Source: Agriotes lineatus
Taxonomy: Eukaryota > Arthropoda > Insecta > Coleoptera > Elateridae
Reading direction: 5' to 3'
DNA: 64,000 nucleotides
Assembly (NCBI GenBank): GCA_940337035.1
Contig: CALNHX010002280.1
Span: 62,001-126,000, forward strand
A program made the position numbers and the translations under genes. Every line of letters begins with the position of its first letter. Within the stretch, counting starts at the first letter, position 1. The notes beneath the pieces were generated by a model. The model was given only the letters and a program-made list of their open reading frames with translations, searched no databases and had not been told where the DNA came from. Below are positions 28,001-36,905 of this stretch, piece after piece.

Positions 28001-29858
28001 GTACAACTGTTTCCTAGTAGTTGTAAATTGTGCCTATTAACTCTCTTAAAAGACGCATGCAACATGTAATTATTTCTTAGGAATAAATTCAAATTTCTGG
28101 ACGCTAAGATAACTTCTAGATGACATTCTAAAATTAAATGTATGGATCTATGCAGCACAACTAGGTTCTTTGGAAGTGTTTTTAGTAAATAAAGTTACCA
28201 TAGACTGCAGTAGACGTAGCCTGACCATGTAATGCGATGTATTCTCTTCTCGTAATTACATATCGTTCTGATATAAATACCAGACATCTACGAATTGGTA
28301 CAACTGTTTTCCAGTAGTAGTAAATTGAGCCTATTAACTCCCTTAATGGCTGCATGCATTATGTAATTATTTCTTATTGATAAATACAAATCTCTGGAAG
28401 CTAAAATAACTTCTAGACGACATTCTAACATCAAATGTATGGAACTATGCAGCACAAGTAGCTCCTTAGGAATTGTTTTTAGTACATAAAGTTACCACAG
28501 ACTGCAGTAGACGTTAGCCTGAGAATTTTATGCGATGTGTTCTCTCCTCGTAATTACATATCGTTCTGATATAAATACCAGACATCTACGAATTGGTACA
28601 ACTGTTTCCCAGTAGTTGTAAATTGTGCCCATTAACTCTCTTAAGGGCCGCATGCAACATGTAATTATTTCTTAGGAATAAATAAAAATTTCTGGATGCT
28701 AAGATAACTTCTAGACGACATTCCAACATCAAATGTATGGAACTATGAAGCACAAGTAGCTCCTAAGGAAGTGTTTTTAGTACATAAAGTTACCATAGAG
28801 TGGAGTAGACGTTATCCTGAACGTCTTATGCGATGTATTCTCTACACGTAATTTAATATCGTTCTGATATAAATACCAGACATCTACGAATTGGTACAAC
28901 TGTTTCCCAGTAGTAGTAAATTGAGCATATTAACTCCCTTAATGGCTGCATGCATTATGTAATTATTTCTTATTGATAAATACAAATCTCTGGAAGCTAA
29001 AATAACTTCTAGACGACATTCTAACATCAAATGTATGGAACTATGCAGCACAAGTAGCTCCTTAGGAATTGTTTTTAGTACATAAAGTTACCACAGACTG
29101 CAGTAGACGTTAGCCTGAGAATTTTATGCGATGTGTTCTCTCCTCGTAATTACATATCGTTCTGATATAAATACCAGACATCTACGAATTGGTACAACTG
29201 TTTCCCAGTAGTTGTAAATTGTGCCTATTAACTCTCTTAAGGGCCGCATGCAACATGTAATTATTTCTTAGGAATAAATAAAAATTTCTGGATGCTAAGA
29301 TAACTTCTAGATGACATTCTAACATCAAATGTATGGATCTATGCAGCACAACTAGGTTCTTTGGAAGTGTTTTTAGTAAATAAAGTTACCATAGACTGCA
29401 GTAGACGTTAGCCTGAGAATTTTATGCGATGTGTTCTCTCCTCGTAATTACATATCGTTCTGATATAAATACCAGACATCTACGAATTGGTACAACTGTT
29501 TCCCAGTAGTTGTAAATTGTGCCTATTAACTCTCTTAAGGGCCGCATGCAACATGTAATTATTTCTTAGGAATAAATAAAAATTTCTGGATGCTAAGATA
29601 ACTTCTAGATGACATTCTAACATCAAATGTATGGATCTATGCAGCACAACTAGGTTCTTTGGAAGTGATTTTAGTACATAAAATTACCATAGAGTGCTTT
29701 AGACGTAGCCTGAAGATGTAATGCGATGTATTCACTTCTCGTAATTACATATCGTTCTGATATAAATACCAGACATCTACGAATTGGTACAACTGTTTTC
29801 CAGTAGTTGTAGATTGAGCCTATTAACTTCCTTAATGGCCGCATGCAACATGTAATTA
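24392..29858. repeat. Two-monomer higher-order repeat (about 596 bp), degenerating to the right
   Basis: Monomer X (cagtagtagtaaattgagca, gaggaactatgcag, tagttccttaggaaatgtg) alternates with monomer Y (ttcctagtagttg, aaaagacgcatg, ataaattcaaattt, gagtggagtagacgttatcc). X starts at 24,392, 24,987, 25,583, 26,179, 26,775, 27,669 and 28,860, so spacing is 595-596 bp at first and then 894 and 1,191 bp as other monomers intervene. X is always preceded by taatttaatatcg, where other monomers have taattacatatcg; this is a private signature of the dimer. Hybrid Y monomers carrying a class B tail (aaaattaaatgtatggatc) appear near 27,230 and 28,130. Confidence 0.9.
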
Positions 29859-29871
29859 CTAGCTGAAACCC

Positions 29872-30188
29872 GCGGCATATGCCGCATTTAAAATGTACGA
29901 CGATTTTAATAACTTTTGTTGCACTAAAGAAAGTTTTAAAAGCACGCTAGAGATTGGCAGTAAGGAAAAGTTCCAAAAATATTTTTTCAAATGGAAAGTC
30001 TCTGGAAAGGAAACGCTCGCCTCTGGAAGGCGTCCTAATTAATACGACGTTGTTGGAACGCAGTAAAAAAAATTATGGAAAGAATTGTTATACAAGTTAA
30101 GAAAAGTGAGAGTTTTCCAGTGAATGTAAAAGTTTTACGTGAGCATAGAAGAATGACGTTGTAGCCCACGGCACATGCCGCATTTAAA
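29872..30188. repeat. Palindromic subterminal motif pair at the left end of the insertion
   Basis: GCGGCATATGCCGC is a perfect palindrome at 29,872-29,885. The wider motif cggca(t/c)atgccgcatttaaa occurs at 29,873-29,892 and 30,169-30,188 as direct repeats. They lie just upstream of the transposase remnant, so they could be subterminal binding sites of that element. That role is inference. The matching pair in the second copy begins near 42,629. Confidence 0.6.
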
Positions 30189-30341
30189 GTTTTGGCGTTA
30201 GATAGATATACTTTGTTTGTGACATTACAAAAAAAAAATCTTTTACACACGTCTACTATGGCAAATGCTATACCAAATACATACAATATATACAGTTCAC
30301 ATTTAATTATATATATTTATTCCTAATTCAGTACGTAAAAC

Positions 30342-31161
30342 ATGCTTAGAGCCATGTTTTTGATAACGGTGATGAAACTTGGATTACATTTAGATTTTAG
30401 TTTATTGGCATACATGTTTAACGTCAGCATACAAACAATTTCCAGAGTATTTTATACCACATTGAATATTATGTATCATCGGATGAAACATTTTATTATT
30501 TGGCCTGAACGAGATCAGGTGATTAAATCAATGCCAGAATGCTTCAAGGTAGCATTTGGCAACAAGATTTCAGTAATAATCGATTGTTTTGAGATGAGAG
30601 TGAAAAAATCAAGTAGCCTTGAAGTACAATGTACTACATGATCTACGTACAAACAACATAATACGGTAAAGGTACTAATAGGCATCACTCCTCCTGGATC
30701 AATATCATTTGTATCACATGGATATGGTGGCAGAATAAGCGATAAAGGTCTAACAGAGGATTGTGGGATTTTAAACAATCTCTTGCCAGAAGATTTTGTA
30801 TTGGCAGATCGCGGCGTTTTAATAAAAGACTCCGTAGGACTACATATGGCCACAGTGATTACGCCCTCTGCTTTTCTAAAAGAGAAACGGCAGCTCGATC
30901 CAAGGGATATAGCATCAACCAGGAATATAGCAAGCGTGAGGTAGTGCAAGTATATTGTTACAATAATTATCTTAATTATATCTTTTTTTCAGAATACACG
31001 TCCAACGCGTTATTGGTGTCCTTCGTCAAAAAAATACAGTTCTTCACGAAACGATGCCCATGTTCCTGGCAAAAAAGAAAACTGACGATGTTGCTGTGGT
31101 AGATCAGATATTAACAGTTTCTTCTGCACTCGTAAATTTATGCTCTCCTATAATTGTATAA
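30342..31161 (+). pseudogene. DDE transposase remnant, PIF/Harbinger-ISL2EU-like (DDE_Tnp_4 type), copy 1
   Basis: The first 99 codons (30,342-30,641) read through a helix-turn-helix like those preceding DDE_Tnp_4 domains (AYMFNVSIQTISRVF, residues 23-37), then WPERDQ, a conserved MPECF and IIDCFEM with the first catalytic Asp at residue 81. A TGA at 30,639 lies where family members usually have Trp (before STYKQHNT). The frame then stays open: GITPPGSISFVSHGYGGR, VLADRG with the second Asp, and TRNIASVR. A GT-AG intron of 52 bp (30,941-30,992) leads to IHVQRVIG and a stop at 31,159-31,161. Family members have IHVERVIG with the catalytic Glu; here it is Gln (CAA). The N-terminal part, often a THAP domain in this family, is not identifiable, and an in-frame TAA sits just upstream of the first ATG. 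The stop and the E-to-Q change both predict no transposase activity. Confidence 0.82.
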
Positions 31162-31167
31162 TTATGA

Positions 31168-31173
31168 AATAAA
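31168..31173 (+). promoter_or_regulatory. Candidate polyadenylation signal AATAAA
   Basis: AATAAA lies 6 bp after the stop codon of the DDE transposase remnant, a plausible 3' end for that gene. Such a short motif is common by chance in AT-rich DNA. The counterpart in copy 2 is 43,926-43,931. Confidence 0.4.
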
Positions 31174-32006
31174 TTGTATTAACAAAGTTAATCTAATTAT
31201 TTTTACTTTAATAATAATAATAATATCTACAAAATTATTAAAATTAGTTAATTAAGGATCTAACGTTAATACTATCCACCACCATTTATTATATAATGTA
31301 AAATTATTTGATTATCTTTTTCTGCATGTGTCCAATAATTAATAAAAAGCAAAATTACAAAAATTATTAAATAGTACCTATACGATAAGAAACATAAAGA
31401 TATTTCGAAACTATGTAAGCTACATTAACAATCAATAAAATTACACATGCTGTCTACACAACATAAAAGAATAATTAATGTCTAAATTAAGTATGAAAAT
31501 TAATTTTTTCGTTAACCGCTTCTTAATTTCAATATTAATGAATTATTTTTCCTAAAAAAGTATGGATTAATAGACGCCATTAATACACTGTTTTTGATTA
31601 ATCCACTCTTTTTCATTAATTAACTGTTTTTGTGATTTTGACGTTTTGATGATATTTTGCATGGAGGTTAGTTGTATGAAATCAAATTTTTCGTCACAAA
31701 AAAAGATTTTGTGGTCAACAAAAAAATTTTGTAATCAACTCGTTTGTTAATGGGCGATTAATAATCTCAACTATTAAAGGCACTCACTCGCTATCGCTCG
31801 TTCGTGCTTTAAACAGTTTCGATTATTAATCGCCTTCATTAACACACTTGTTGGTTAAATAACTATTAATGCATAAAGCATAACGGATATTTTGAAGCTA
31901 TTTAATATTTATTTATTGTGGCATCTCTAACAGGTGTTACCCTTATTACAAGAGATGCAGTGTAGATATATTCTGCTATATGCAGGTATGAGCGTTATAG
32001 CATGTA
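31174..32006. other. AT-rich non-coding stretch with an imperfect hairpin
   Basis: No convincing reading frame is seen. It contains ATT/AAT runs and many attaat motifs. The main structure is an imperfect inverted repeat at about 31,746-31,843, whose arms share gttaatg, ggcgattaataatc and a ttaaag-gcac segment around a ctatcgctcgttcg centre. A roughly 30 bp stretch at 31,469-31,500 (taatgtctaaattaagtatg) recurs in direct orientation near 34,240. The two sides of the mariner insertion may therefore hold diverged copies of one non-coding repeat. The same features recur in the second copy at about 43,932-44,764. Confidence 0.6.
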
Positions 32007-32072
32007 CGAGGGTAAATTGAAAAGTCTCCGGCCTAGACAAGAAAATAAACGAAAATCATGTAAACAGTAATT

Positions 32073-32788
32073 TTATTTTTCAACGTAATCCCCGTCAAGT
32101 TCAATGCACTTGGTCCACCTATATTCAAGTGCTCTTATTTCATCCCTATAAGCCCTTTCATCCAATTGGTCAAAATAGACATTTGTGACAGTAATCACAT
32201 CTTCATCGGACTCGTACTTCTTTCCAGCATGACATTTTTCAAGTTTGGAAATAAACTAAAATCTGAGGAAGCTAAGTCCGGCGAGTAGGGGACATGGGGT
32301 ACCAATTCAAACAGCAATTCATTAATTTTTGCCATGGCAATAACTGACTTGTGAGAGGGCTCATTATCCCGATGATACAGAATTTTTTCTTTGCTAACCC
32401 GCGTCGTTTTTCAAGATTTTTTTCGCGGCACCCATCGCGCAGACAACTTTCTCATCCCCAAAACTTCAGTTAGGATATAATATGTCAGCTCTGTTGAAAT
32501 GCCCATAGTATTTGCTATCTCCATCAACTTCAATCGCCGGTCATTCAAGACAATTTTATGAACTTTTTCGATAATTTCTGTTGTGGTGGGTGTTTTTGGT
32601 CTTCCTGAACGCGGTGCATTTTCTGTACTCCTGCGACCACGTTTAAAGTCCGCAACCCAAGTTTTAACTGTGCTGTATGAAGGGGAAGATTCGCATAATG
32701 TGCCGTCTAGTTCATCTTTTATTTCTTTTGGAGCTAAACCCTTAATATGAAAATATTTAATAACTGCACGAATTTCAGCTTGCTCCAT
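32073..32788 (-). pseudogene. Mariner-family transposase, internally deleted, copy 1
   Basis: The N-terminal 125 codons (32,788 to 32,411) show the paired helix-turn-helix DNA-binding region (KYFHIKGLAPKEIKDEL, then STVKTWVADFKRGR), the linker GRPKT and a second helix-turn-helix ending in KLSARWVPR. A TGA follows. The frame then reads ILYHRDNEPSHKSVIAM with the second catalytic Asp, VPYSPDLASSDF with the third Asp expected in mariner (D,D34D), and after a further frameshift a C-terminus ending in the mariner-typical LDGDYVE. Roughly 100 residues between WVPR and ILYHRD, including the first catalytic Asp (usually in VDETW), are missing. It would be about 238 codons against about 345 in the family. 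It cannot catalyse transposition, though its DNA-binding part is open. Confidence 0.88.
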
Positions 32789-32823
32789 GTTTATATATTA
32801 TATAGTTGCTGTACTCAGGCCTT

Positions 32824-33575
32824 TTAGGCCCATAGCTTGATGGTTTCCCTCCATCTCTTCCGGTCTTTAGCTAGTGTCTTCCAGTCCTGTATCCCTTTTT
32901 CTCGCAGGTCTTCTTTAACTGCGTCTAACCATTTCCTTCTCGGCCTTCCTCTTCTTCTCGTTTCTCCTAGGTTTGTATCCATTAGCTTCTTAGGAATCCT
33001 GTTTTCTGGTTGTCTTTCTAAGTGCCCTAGCCACCTCAGCCTTGCTGCTTTAGCTTGATTACTGAGCTCTGGTTGTTTGTAAAGGTTCTTTATTTCCTCA
33101 TTTGATCGTCTTAACCATATTTCTCCTTCCTTCTTCCCTCCAAATATTCTTTTCAAGATTTTCCTCTCCCATATATCTATTCTCGTTTCCTCTTTTCTAT
33201 TAAGGATCCACACTTCGCTCCCATACAGTACCGTTGGTCTTATGACTGTTTTATATAGATGGATTTTAGCTTTCCTAGATACACTTTTAGATTTTATTAT
33301 TTTGTTTAGAGCCCCTGCACATTTATCCCCTTTGGCTAATCTTGCTTCAATTTCTTTCTCTTCGTCCCCCGTCTCGGTTATGACAGTTCCTAAGTATGTA
33401 TATTTTTTAACTCTTTCTATCCTTATCGTCCTTTTGTTCTTGTGCTTTTTCTGCTGGTCCTAGTTCCATAAATTTGGATTTGCTTTCGTTTATTTTCAGG
33501 TTTACTGTTTCTGCTGCTGTTATAAACTTCTGACATACTTGGGTTAGCTCGCGTCTTGTCCTGGCCAAAAGTATT
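32824..33575 (-). pseudogene. Non-LTR retrotransposon reverse transcriptase C-terminal fragment, copy 1
   Basis: The open segment 33,213 to 32,824 encodes WILNRKEE, RIFGGKKEGEIWLRRSNEEI, RLRWLGHLERQPENRIPKK, then RRRGRPRRKWLDAVKEDL and a terminal RWRETIKLWA. This pattern (WLGH, RIPKK, GRPRxxW) is typical of the region after the reverse transcriptase domain in many insect LINEs. Upstream on the same strand the protein continues, with one frameshift near 33,430, through LARTRRELTQVCQKFITAA, YTYLGTVITETGDEEKEIEA and HLYKTVIRPTVLYGSEVW. The fragment begins abruptly at about 33,575, a usual 5' truncation. The clade is not assigned. It lies inside the mariner 5' untranslated region. No clear target duplication was found. 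Confidence 0.82.
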
Positions 33576-33772
33576 ACGTACTACGCTCCATGCTTACAGC
33601 ATGCAAAACCTTAGCAACTTTGACAGTCTGTCAAACAATTATTATTTTCCAGAAATTTTTGCTATTCCAGAGCCAGACTGATAAATCTTGAAACAATATA
33701 ACGCCGTAAAAACATTACGCAAATTTGTATCCTATCTAAGTTAGGCCGGGGACTTTTTAATTTATCCTCGTA

Positions 33773-34412
33773 AATTAAAATTAAAATAATCATCCTAACT
33801 AAAATAAACTTTAATCATGGTTGCAGGAGATGGATCGATGCCGTAACTTGCTACTATGACTTCCCGTACTGATTGGTAAATTTAAGTCTTAAAAATTTGT
33901 TACATCAATAGTTCATTTTGTTTCATTTTAGTTATAATAATACTTTTTTACAACAGATGCAAACATACGGTATGGAGCTGACAAATCAATGTTGAGCAGT
34001 ATGTAAATTTGACTCACAAGCTTTAATATATGAGTAATCGGAATTCTGGTATAAAAAGAAGGTACAAAGAATAACGGTGAGAAACGAACAAGCCTAGCGG
34101 GTACTCTTAAAGTTAATAGCAAAAGCAGCTTGCTATCATAAATCTTATTATTCCATAATTTATAACAAAATTTTAATTAATTTAAGGTACATAAACAATC
34201 AAAATATTTACATAACAGTACAAAATAACAGAATAACTAATGTCTAAATTAAGTATGAAAAAGAATTGCAATGGATAAAGTATAAAGGATCAACATATTT
34301 ACAAATTCTATCAACAGAGAATAACAAAATAATTCTATTTATATACTGCTCCACAAATGTACTGGACCACCCATAAAAATTTATTTATTACATTACGTCA
34401 CAATATATATAT
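33773..34412. other. AT-rich interval without a recognised gene
   Basis: A 64-codon minus-strand frame (33,928-34,122) has no recognisable motif and is treated as chance. On the plus strand a possible splice acceptor precedes agatggatcgatgccgtaac, but the frame closes quickly. About 31 bp at 34,341-34,371 (tatactgctccacaaatg with actggacca) is an inverted copy of the end of the PHD-finger coding fragment at 35,536-35,566. The corresponding interval of copy 2 is 46,531-47,170. Confidence 0.55.
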
Positions 34413-35106
34413 ACAGTGTGTCCCCAGATAGGTGAAACAACTCTTGTGAAAGGTAAAAAATTCTCGATTTAAATTTTCATTTTTTGGGGTTCAGCCCTGC
34501 TTCGTTAAAGGCGAATTTCTAACATTATTTCAGTTTTGAAAAATTAAGTATGGCTTGGAAATTTTAAAAAAATCTATTTTTCTGTAAGGTAAAGTACCCT
34601 TTATGTGGCAAATACAACAAAAAGTTATAAAGAAAAGATGTTTAGAATCAACATCTAGGCCCCTCTACCAAATTTCAAAATCCTCTGCCAACTTTGATCT
34701 CTCACATTTTCTTTCAAGTTTATTTCCCAAATCAATGAATTTTATTTTTACAAAGTTTTTTTATTATGAAATAAAAAACTTTGTTAAAAGTAAAATTCTA
34801 AACATAAAAGAAATTGTGAAAGATCAAAGTTGGCTGAGGATTTTGAAATTTGGTATAGAGGCCTATGTGTTGATTCTAAACAACTTTTTTTAATAACTTT
34901 TTGTCGTATTTGCCACATAAAAGGTACTTTACCTCACAGAAAAATAGGTTTTTTAAAATTTCCAAGGCATACTTGATTTTTCAAAACTGAAATTATGTTG
35001 AAAATTCGCCTTTAACCAGCAGGGCTGAACCCCAAAAAATGAAAATTTAAATCGAGAATTTTTTACCTTTCACAAGAGTCGTTTCACCTATCCGGGGACA
35101 CACTGT
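34413..35106. mobile_element. 694 bp foldback element (MITE-like), copy 1
   Basis: The whole element is a near-perfect inverted repeat with two arms of about 340 bp meeting near 34,760-34,768. It begins acagtgtgtccccagatagg and ends with the complement (ccggggacacactgt). The flanks are tata-rich, so a TA or TATA target duplication is possible but cannot be told from background. The 96-codon plus-strand frame at 34,603-34,893 is a by-product of the hairpin and shows no protein motif. The element has no transposase, so it is non-autonomous. Its family cannot be fixed from the termini alone. Confidence 0.88.
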
Positions 35107-35517
35107 ATATAAAAGCTTTTGTTTTATAGTATACTCATATTAAGCATATTTAATTTCGCTATTCTCAAATATCAACTGAAGAATTAACAAAATCATATTA
35201 ATAAAATTAAAAAATTATGAAACTATAAAAAACTATATTTCACAAAAATAAGAGGAATCACAAAAAAAGGTTAATTAATAGTTCTTTGAGTCTCTCCAGA
35301 ACGTTTAAAAATCTTTGGCAACAATTCAGCATACTTTGAATGCAATGTGCTATCAATATTTGGGCAAAATTGTAAATTTTAAAATGATGATATTTTATTA
35401 ATGGACTTCGTTTTCTTTAAACAGAATTATGAAAAGAAATGCTTTTTATAGTGACACACAATCATGAAAGGTTACCAAAAATTTCATGACTGCCCTTTTG
35501 GAAAATATTTTTAAAAA
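35107..35517. other. AT-rich interval, nothing recognised
   Basis: The sequence is A/T homopolymer-rich, with no reading frame, terminal repeat or tandem array that stands out. It lies between the foldback element and the PHD-finger fragment. The equivalent in copy 2 is 47,865-48,275. Confidence 0.5.
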
Positions 35518-35960
35518 TTGCGCCAATATATGCAAATGGTCCAGTTCATTTGTGGAGCAGTATATTTACAGAGTTCACATAACCACTTTCCTTTAGGAAT
35601 TTTTTTAATTGTAGGCATGCTGAATGGTACCATTTTATTCTACATTTTCTGTCATAACATTTTACCATTTGTTCGCCGTCGTCTGGTTTCCTACAGTGAC
35701 ACCAAAGCTGCAATCCATAATTAAAATAGGTACATAACATTGTAACAGATAATTCACAAAAATACAAACCTCTTCATCATATATGCCTATTACGATGTCA
35801 CTGGAAATTGAACCAACACCTATAGCTCACATGTCCATGGGGATGTCGTCTGAACTTGATCCAGCACACGTAGATGGCATATCCATGGCGATGTCACTAC
35901 AACTTGAATCCAAACCAGTGGTCATAGATGGCAGAACTAATGTTAGAATCCAGTAATTTC
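35518..35960 (-). pseudogene. PHD-type zinc-finger gene fragment, copy 1
   Basis: On the minus strand a coding segment (about 35,909-35,770) encodes an acidic Ser/Asp-rich tract with a repeated S(S)DDIPMDM-like unit. It ends in YDEE before a GT donor. A 62 bp intron (35,769-35,708, ending TTGCAG) joins LWCHCRKPDDGEQMVKCYDR, then KCRIKWYHSACLQLKK. The C-x-C, C, C, WYHxxCL order is that of a PHD finger. One A missing from a homopolymer near 35,600 shifts the frame; in the other frame the sequence continues IPKGKWLCELCKY, supplying the last Cys pair. A TGA also interrupts the acidic tract (MDM then stop). PHD fingers of this style occur in transposon-associated proteins, for example with YqaJ-type nucleases. 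That link is inference, since no nuclease domain is visible here. Confidence 0.65.
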
Positions 35961-36321
35961 CAAGTTTTGTATTGGTAACACTTTTGACATCTATCATATT
36001 GACATTAAATTGTTAACCTTGTTTAAGCTAAACTTAATAGTGTGTTATTTACTGAACGGTTAGTTGTATGTAAAAAAACTATATAATCTGTTTTGTAGAG
36101 AATTTCCTAGCATTCATTTTTTGTAATAACTAAAAAAGTCATACGACCCATAGAAAGCGAGATATTTGCGAAAAACTTATTTCTGTGACATTTGACCTTG
36201 AATAACTCAAAACGCAAGCGCGATATCGATGGGGACTTTTGAGACATTATTTGTAATGTCAAAGGTGTATGCAAAATCTCAGCTCACTTGGTTTTTTTCG
36301 GCAGGCCTGTAGCTGGGCTAA
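35961..36321. other. Non-coding interval upstream of the MULE-like fragment
   Basis: No gene is recognised. It contains short motifs such as aataactcaaaacgcaagcg and gcgatatcgatgggg that look transposon-derived, but no boundaries can be set. Copy 2 (48,719-49,078) has one G fewer at the gatgggg run. Confidence 0.45.
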
Positions 36322-36905
36322 GAGATTTTTGTAGGTATAGATTATAGTACAAAACGCCACCATAACGATGCAATAAGCGTAAAATTGTGGGTTGAACATA
36401 CGAAAAGTCTATGTGAGGAGTGTCCAGTATTGTTATACCGGGTGGCCATAAATATCTGAGATCTCGGTAGCCATGGAATTAGCTACTTATAAATGTTGGG
36501 TTAGTATTATATTTCAATTACAATAAGTATTGGAACCTATGTAATATAATAAAATGCAATAAGAGGAGGAGAATGTGCCCTGGATTCTGCAGGTTAGCCT
36601 ACGACTCGATTATAAAAATCTCCTGTTCTATCTCCATTACTTATTGCAATCTGTAATAATTCTTGACAGATAGGAATTTTAGTTGTCATGACATTAATGA
36701 CATTTAGTTTAGTTGGATTCATCGCTTTAATAAAGCGGTGTTGATTCCAAAGGTAATGTGATACCAGATATTTATGGCCACCCGGTATAAAGAACAAGAT
36801 GTTGGAAGTGATTTAGGGCTTCTTGATATCAACGATTTTGCTTTGAAAATAATGACGTCTTTTCAAATTCAACAGTTGCTACAATTTGGTTACAACAAAA
36901 TAGAA
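36322..36905 (+). pseudogene. C2H2/MULE-like transposase gene fragment, plus-strand piece, interrupted by a MITE, copy 1
   Basis: The plus strand reads EIFVGIDYSTKRHHNDAISV, then KLWVEHTKSLCEECPVLLY up to the MITE at 36,438. It resumes in frame after 36,787 as KEQDVGSDLGLLDINDFALK and IMTSFQIQQLLQFGYNKI. The xRHHNDAxSVxxWVE, NPVLLYK-like and DDFALxIMTxFQ..L..FG pattern resembles the linker before the catalytic domain of MULE-type transposase-like proteins of insects. The catalytic Asp segment that should follow is absent. The frame is continuous only if one TA is removed with the MITE. The first 60 bp are an inverted near-copy of the minus-strand fragment end at 38,553-38,606. Assignment is from pattern memory. 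Confidence 0.6.
36438..36785. mobile_element. 348 bp MITE with TA target duplication, copy 1
   Basis: Terminal inverted repeats ccgggtggccataaatatct and its complement (agatatttatggccacccgg) bound the element. TA lies on both sides (36,436-36,437 and 36,786-36,787). Removing the element plus one TA restores an uninterrupted coding frame across the join (LLYKEQDVG), which confirms both boundaries and the TA duplication. A four-base TATA duplication would break that frame. The element has no transposase. The 67-codon minus-strand frame at 36,594-36,797 lies in it and shows no motif. Confidence 0.9.

Larger units (their letters stand above)
1..29858. repeat. Satellite DNA array 1 (about 100 monomers of 297-298 bp)
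   Basis: The segment is a head-to-tail tandem repeat. Taking the block CGTTCTGATATAAATACCAG as monomer start, starts fall at 1, 299, 596, 894, 1191, 1489 and so on, a period of 297-298 bp. Two main monomer classes are visible. Class A has gagcctattaactc, the gcatgcatta block, agacgacatt and a gactgcagtagacgttagcc tail. Class B has gtgcctattaactctcttaa, gccgcatgcaacatg, agatgacatt and a gagtgctgtagac tail. They alternate in many places, which suggests an ancestral dimer. Every monomer keeps a short dyad (TACAACT, 10 bp, AGTTGTA or a close variant). No gene is supported here: short minus-strand reading frames such as 16,256-16,450 and 17,219-17,443 are translations of the monomer itself. The array ends where the composite insertion interrupts a monomer. 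Confidence 0.98.
32007..33770 (-). mobile_element. Mariner-type transposon with nested LINE fragment, copy 1
   Basis: Terminal inverted repeats of about 28 bp bound the element: cgagggtaaattgaaaagtc at the left, and at the right the complement of cgaggataaattaaaaagtc. Both continue into a shared ccggccta. The element is flanked by TA at 32,005-32,006 and 33,771-33,772, the expected Tc1/mariner target duplication. The transposase remnant runs on the minus strand from 32,788. A 5'-truncated non-LTR retrotransposon fragment (about 32,800-33,575) sits between its start codon and its 5' terminal repeat. Without that fragment the element would be about 1 kb, against about 1.3 kb for a full mariner, which fits an internal transposase deletion. 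Confidence 0.9.

Noticed and set aside
1..29858. CRISPR-like array.
   Set aside because: The repeat is continuous 297 bp monomers without unique spacers, and the sequence is eukaryotic.
30515..31102. Frames of 144 codons (minus, 30,515-30,949) and 113 codons (plus, 30,761-31,102).
   Set aside because: Both overlap the DDE transposase remnant in other frames and show no domain; they are shadows.
32837..33463. Plus-strand 73-codon frames at 32,837-33,058 and 33,242-33,463, and their copies near 45,595 and 46,000.
   Set aside because: They are antisense to the LINE reverse transcriptase fragment and hydrophobic only because of the complementary codon pattern.
32800..33585. gtact as target duplication of the LINE fragment within mariner.
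   Set aside because: Five bases in imperfect register, and altered in copy 2; not distinguishable from chance.
33800..33880. Possible exon after a TTGCAG acceptor, reading RWIDAV, considered as a THAP-domain remnant.
   Set aside because: The frame closes after a few codons and no C2CH pattern is visible.
34603..34893. 96-codon plus-strand frame in the foldback element (copy at 47,361).
   Set aside because: It spans the hairpin centre, and its content follows from the inverted repeat. No motif.
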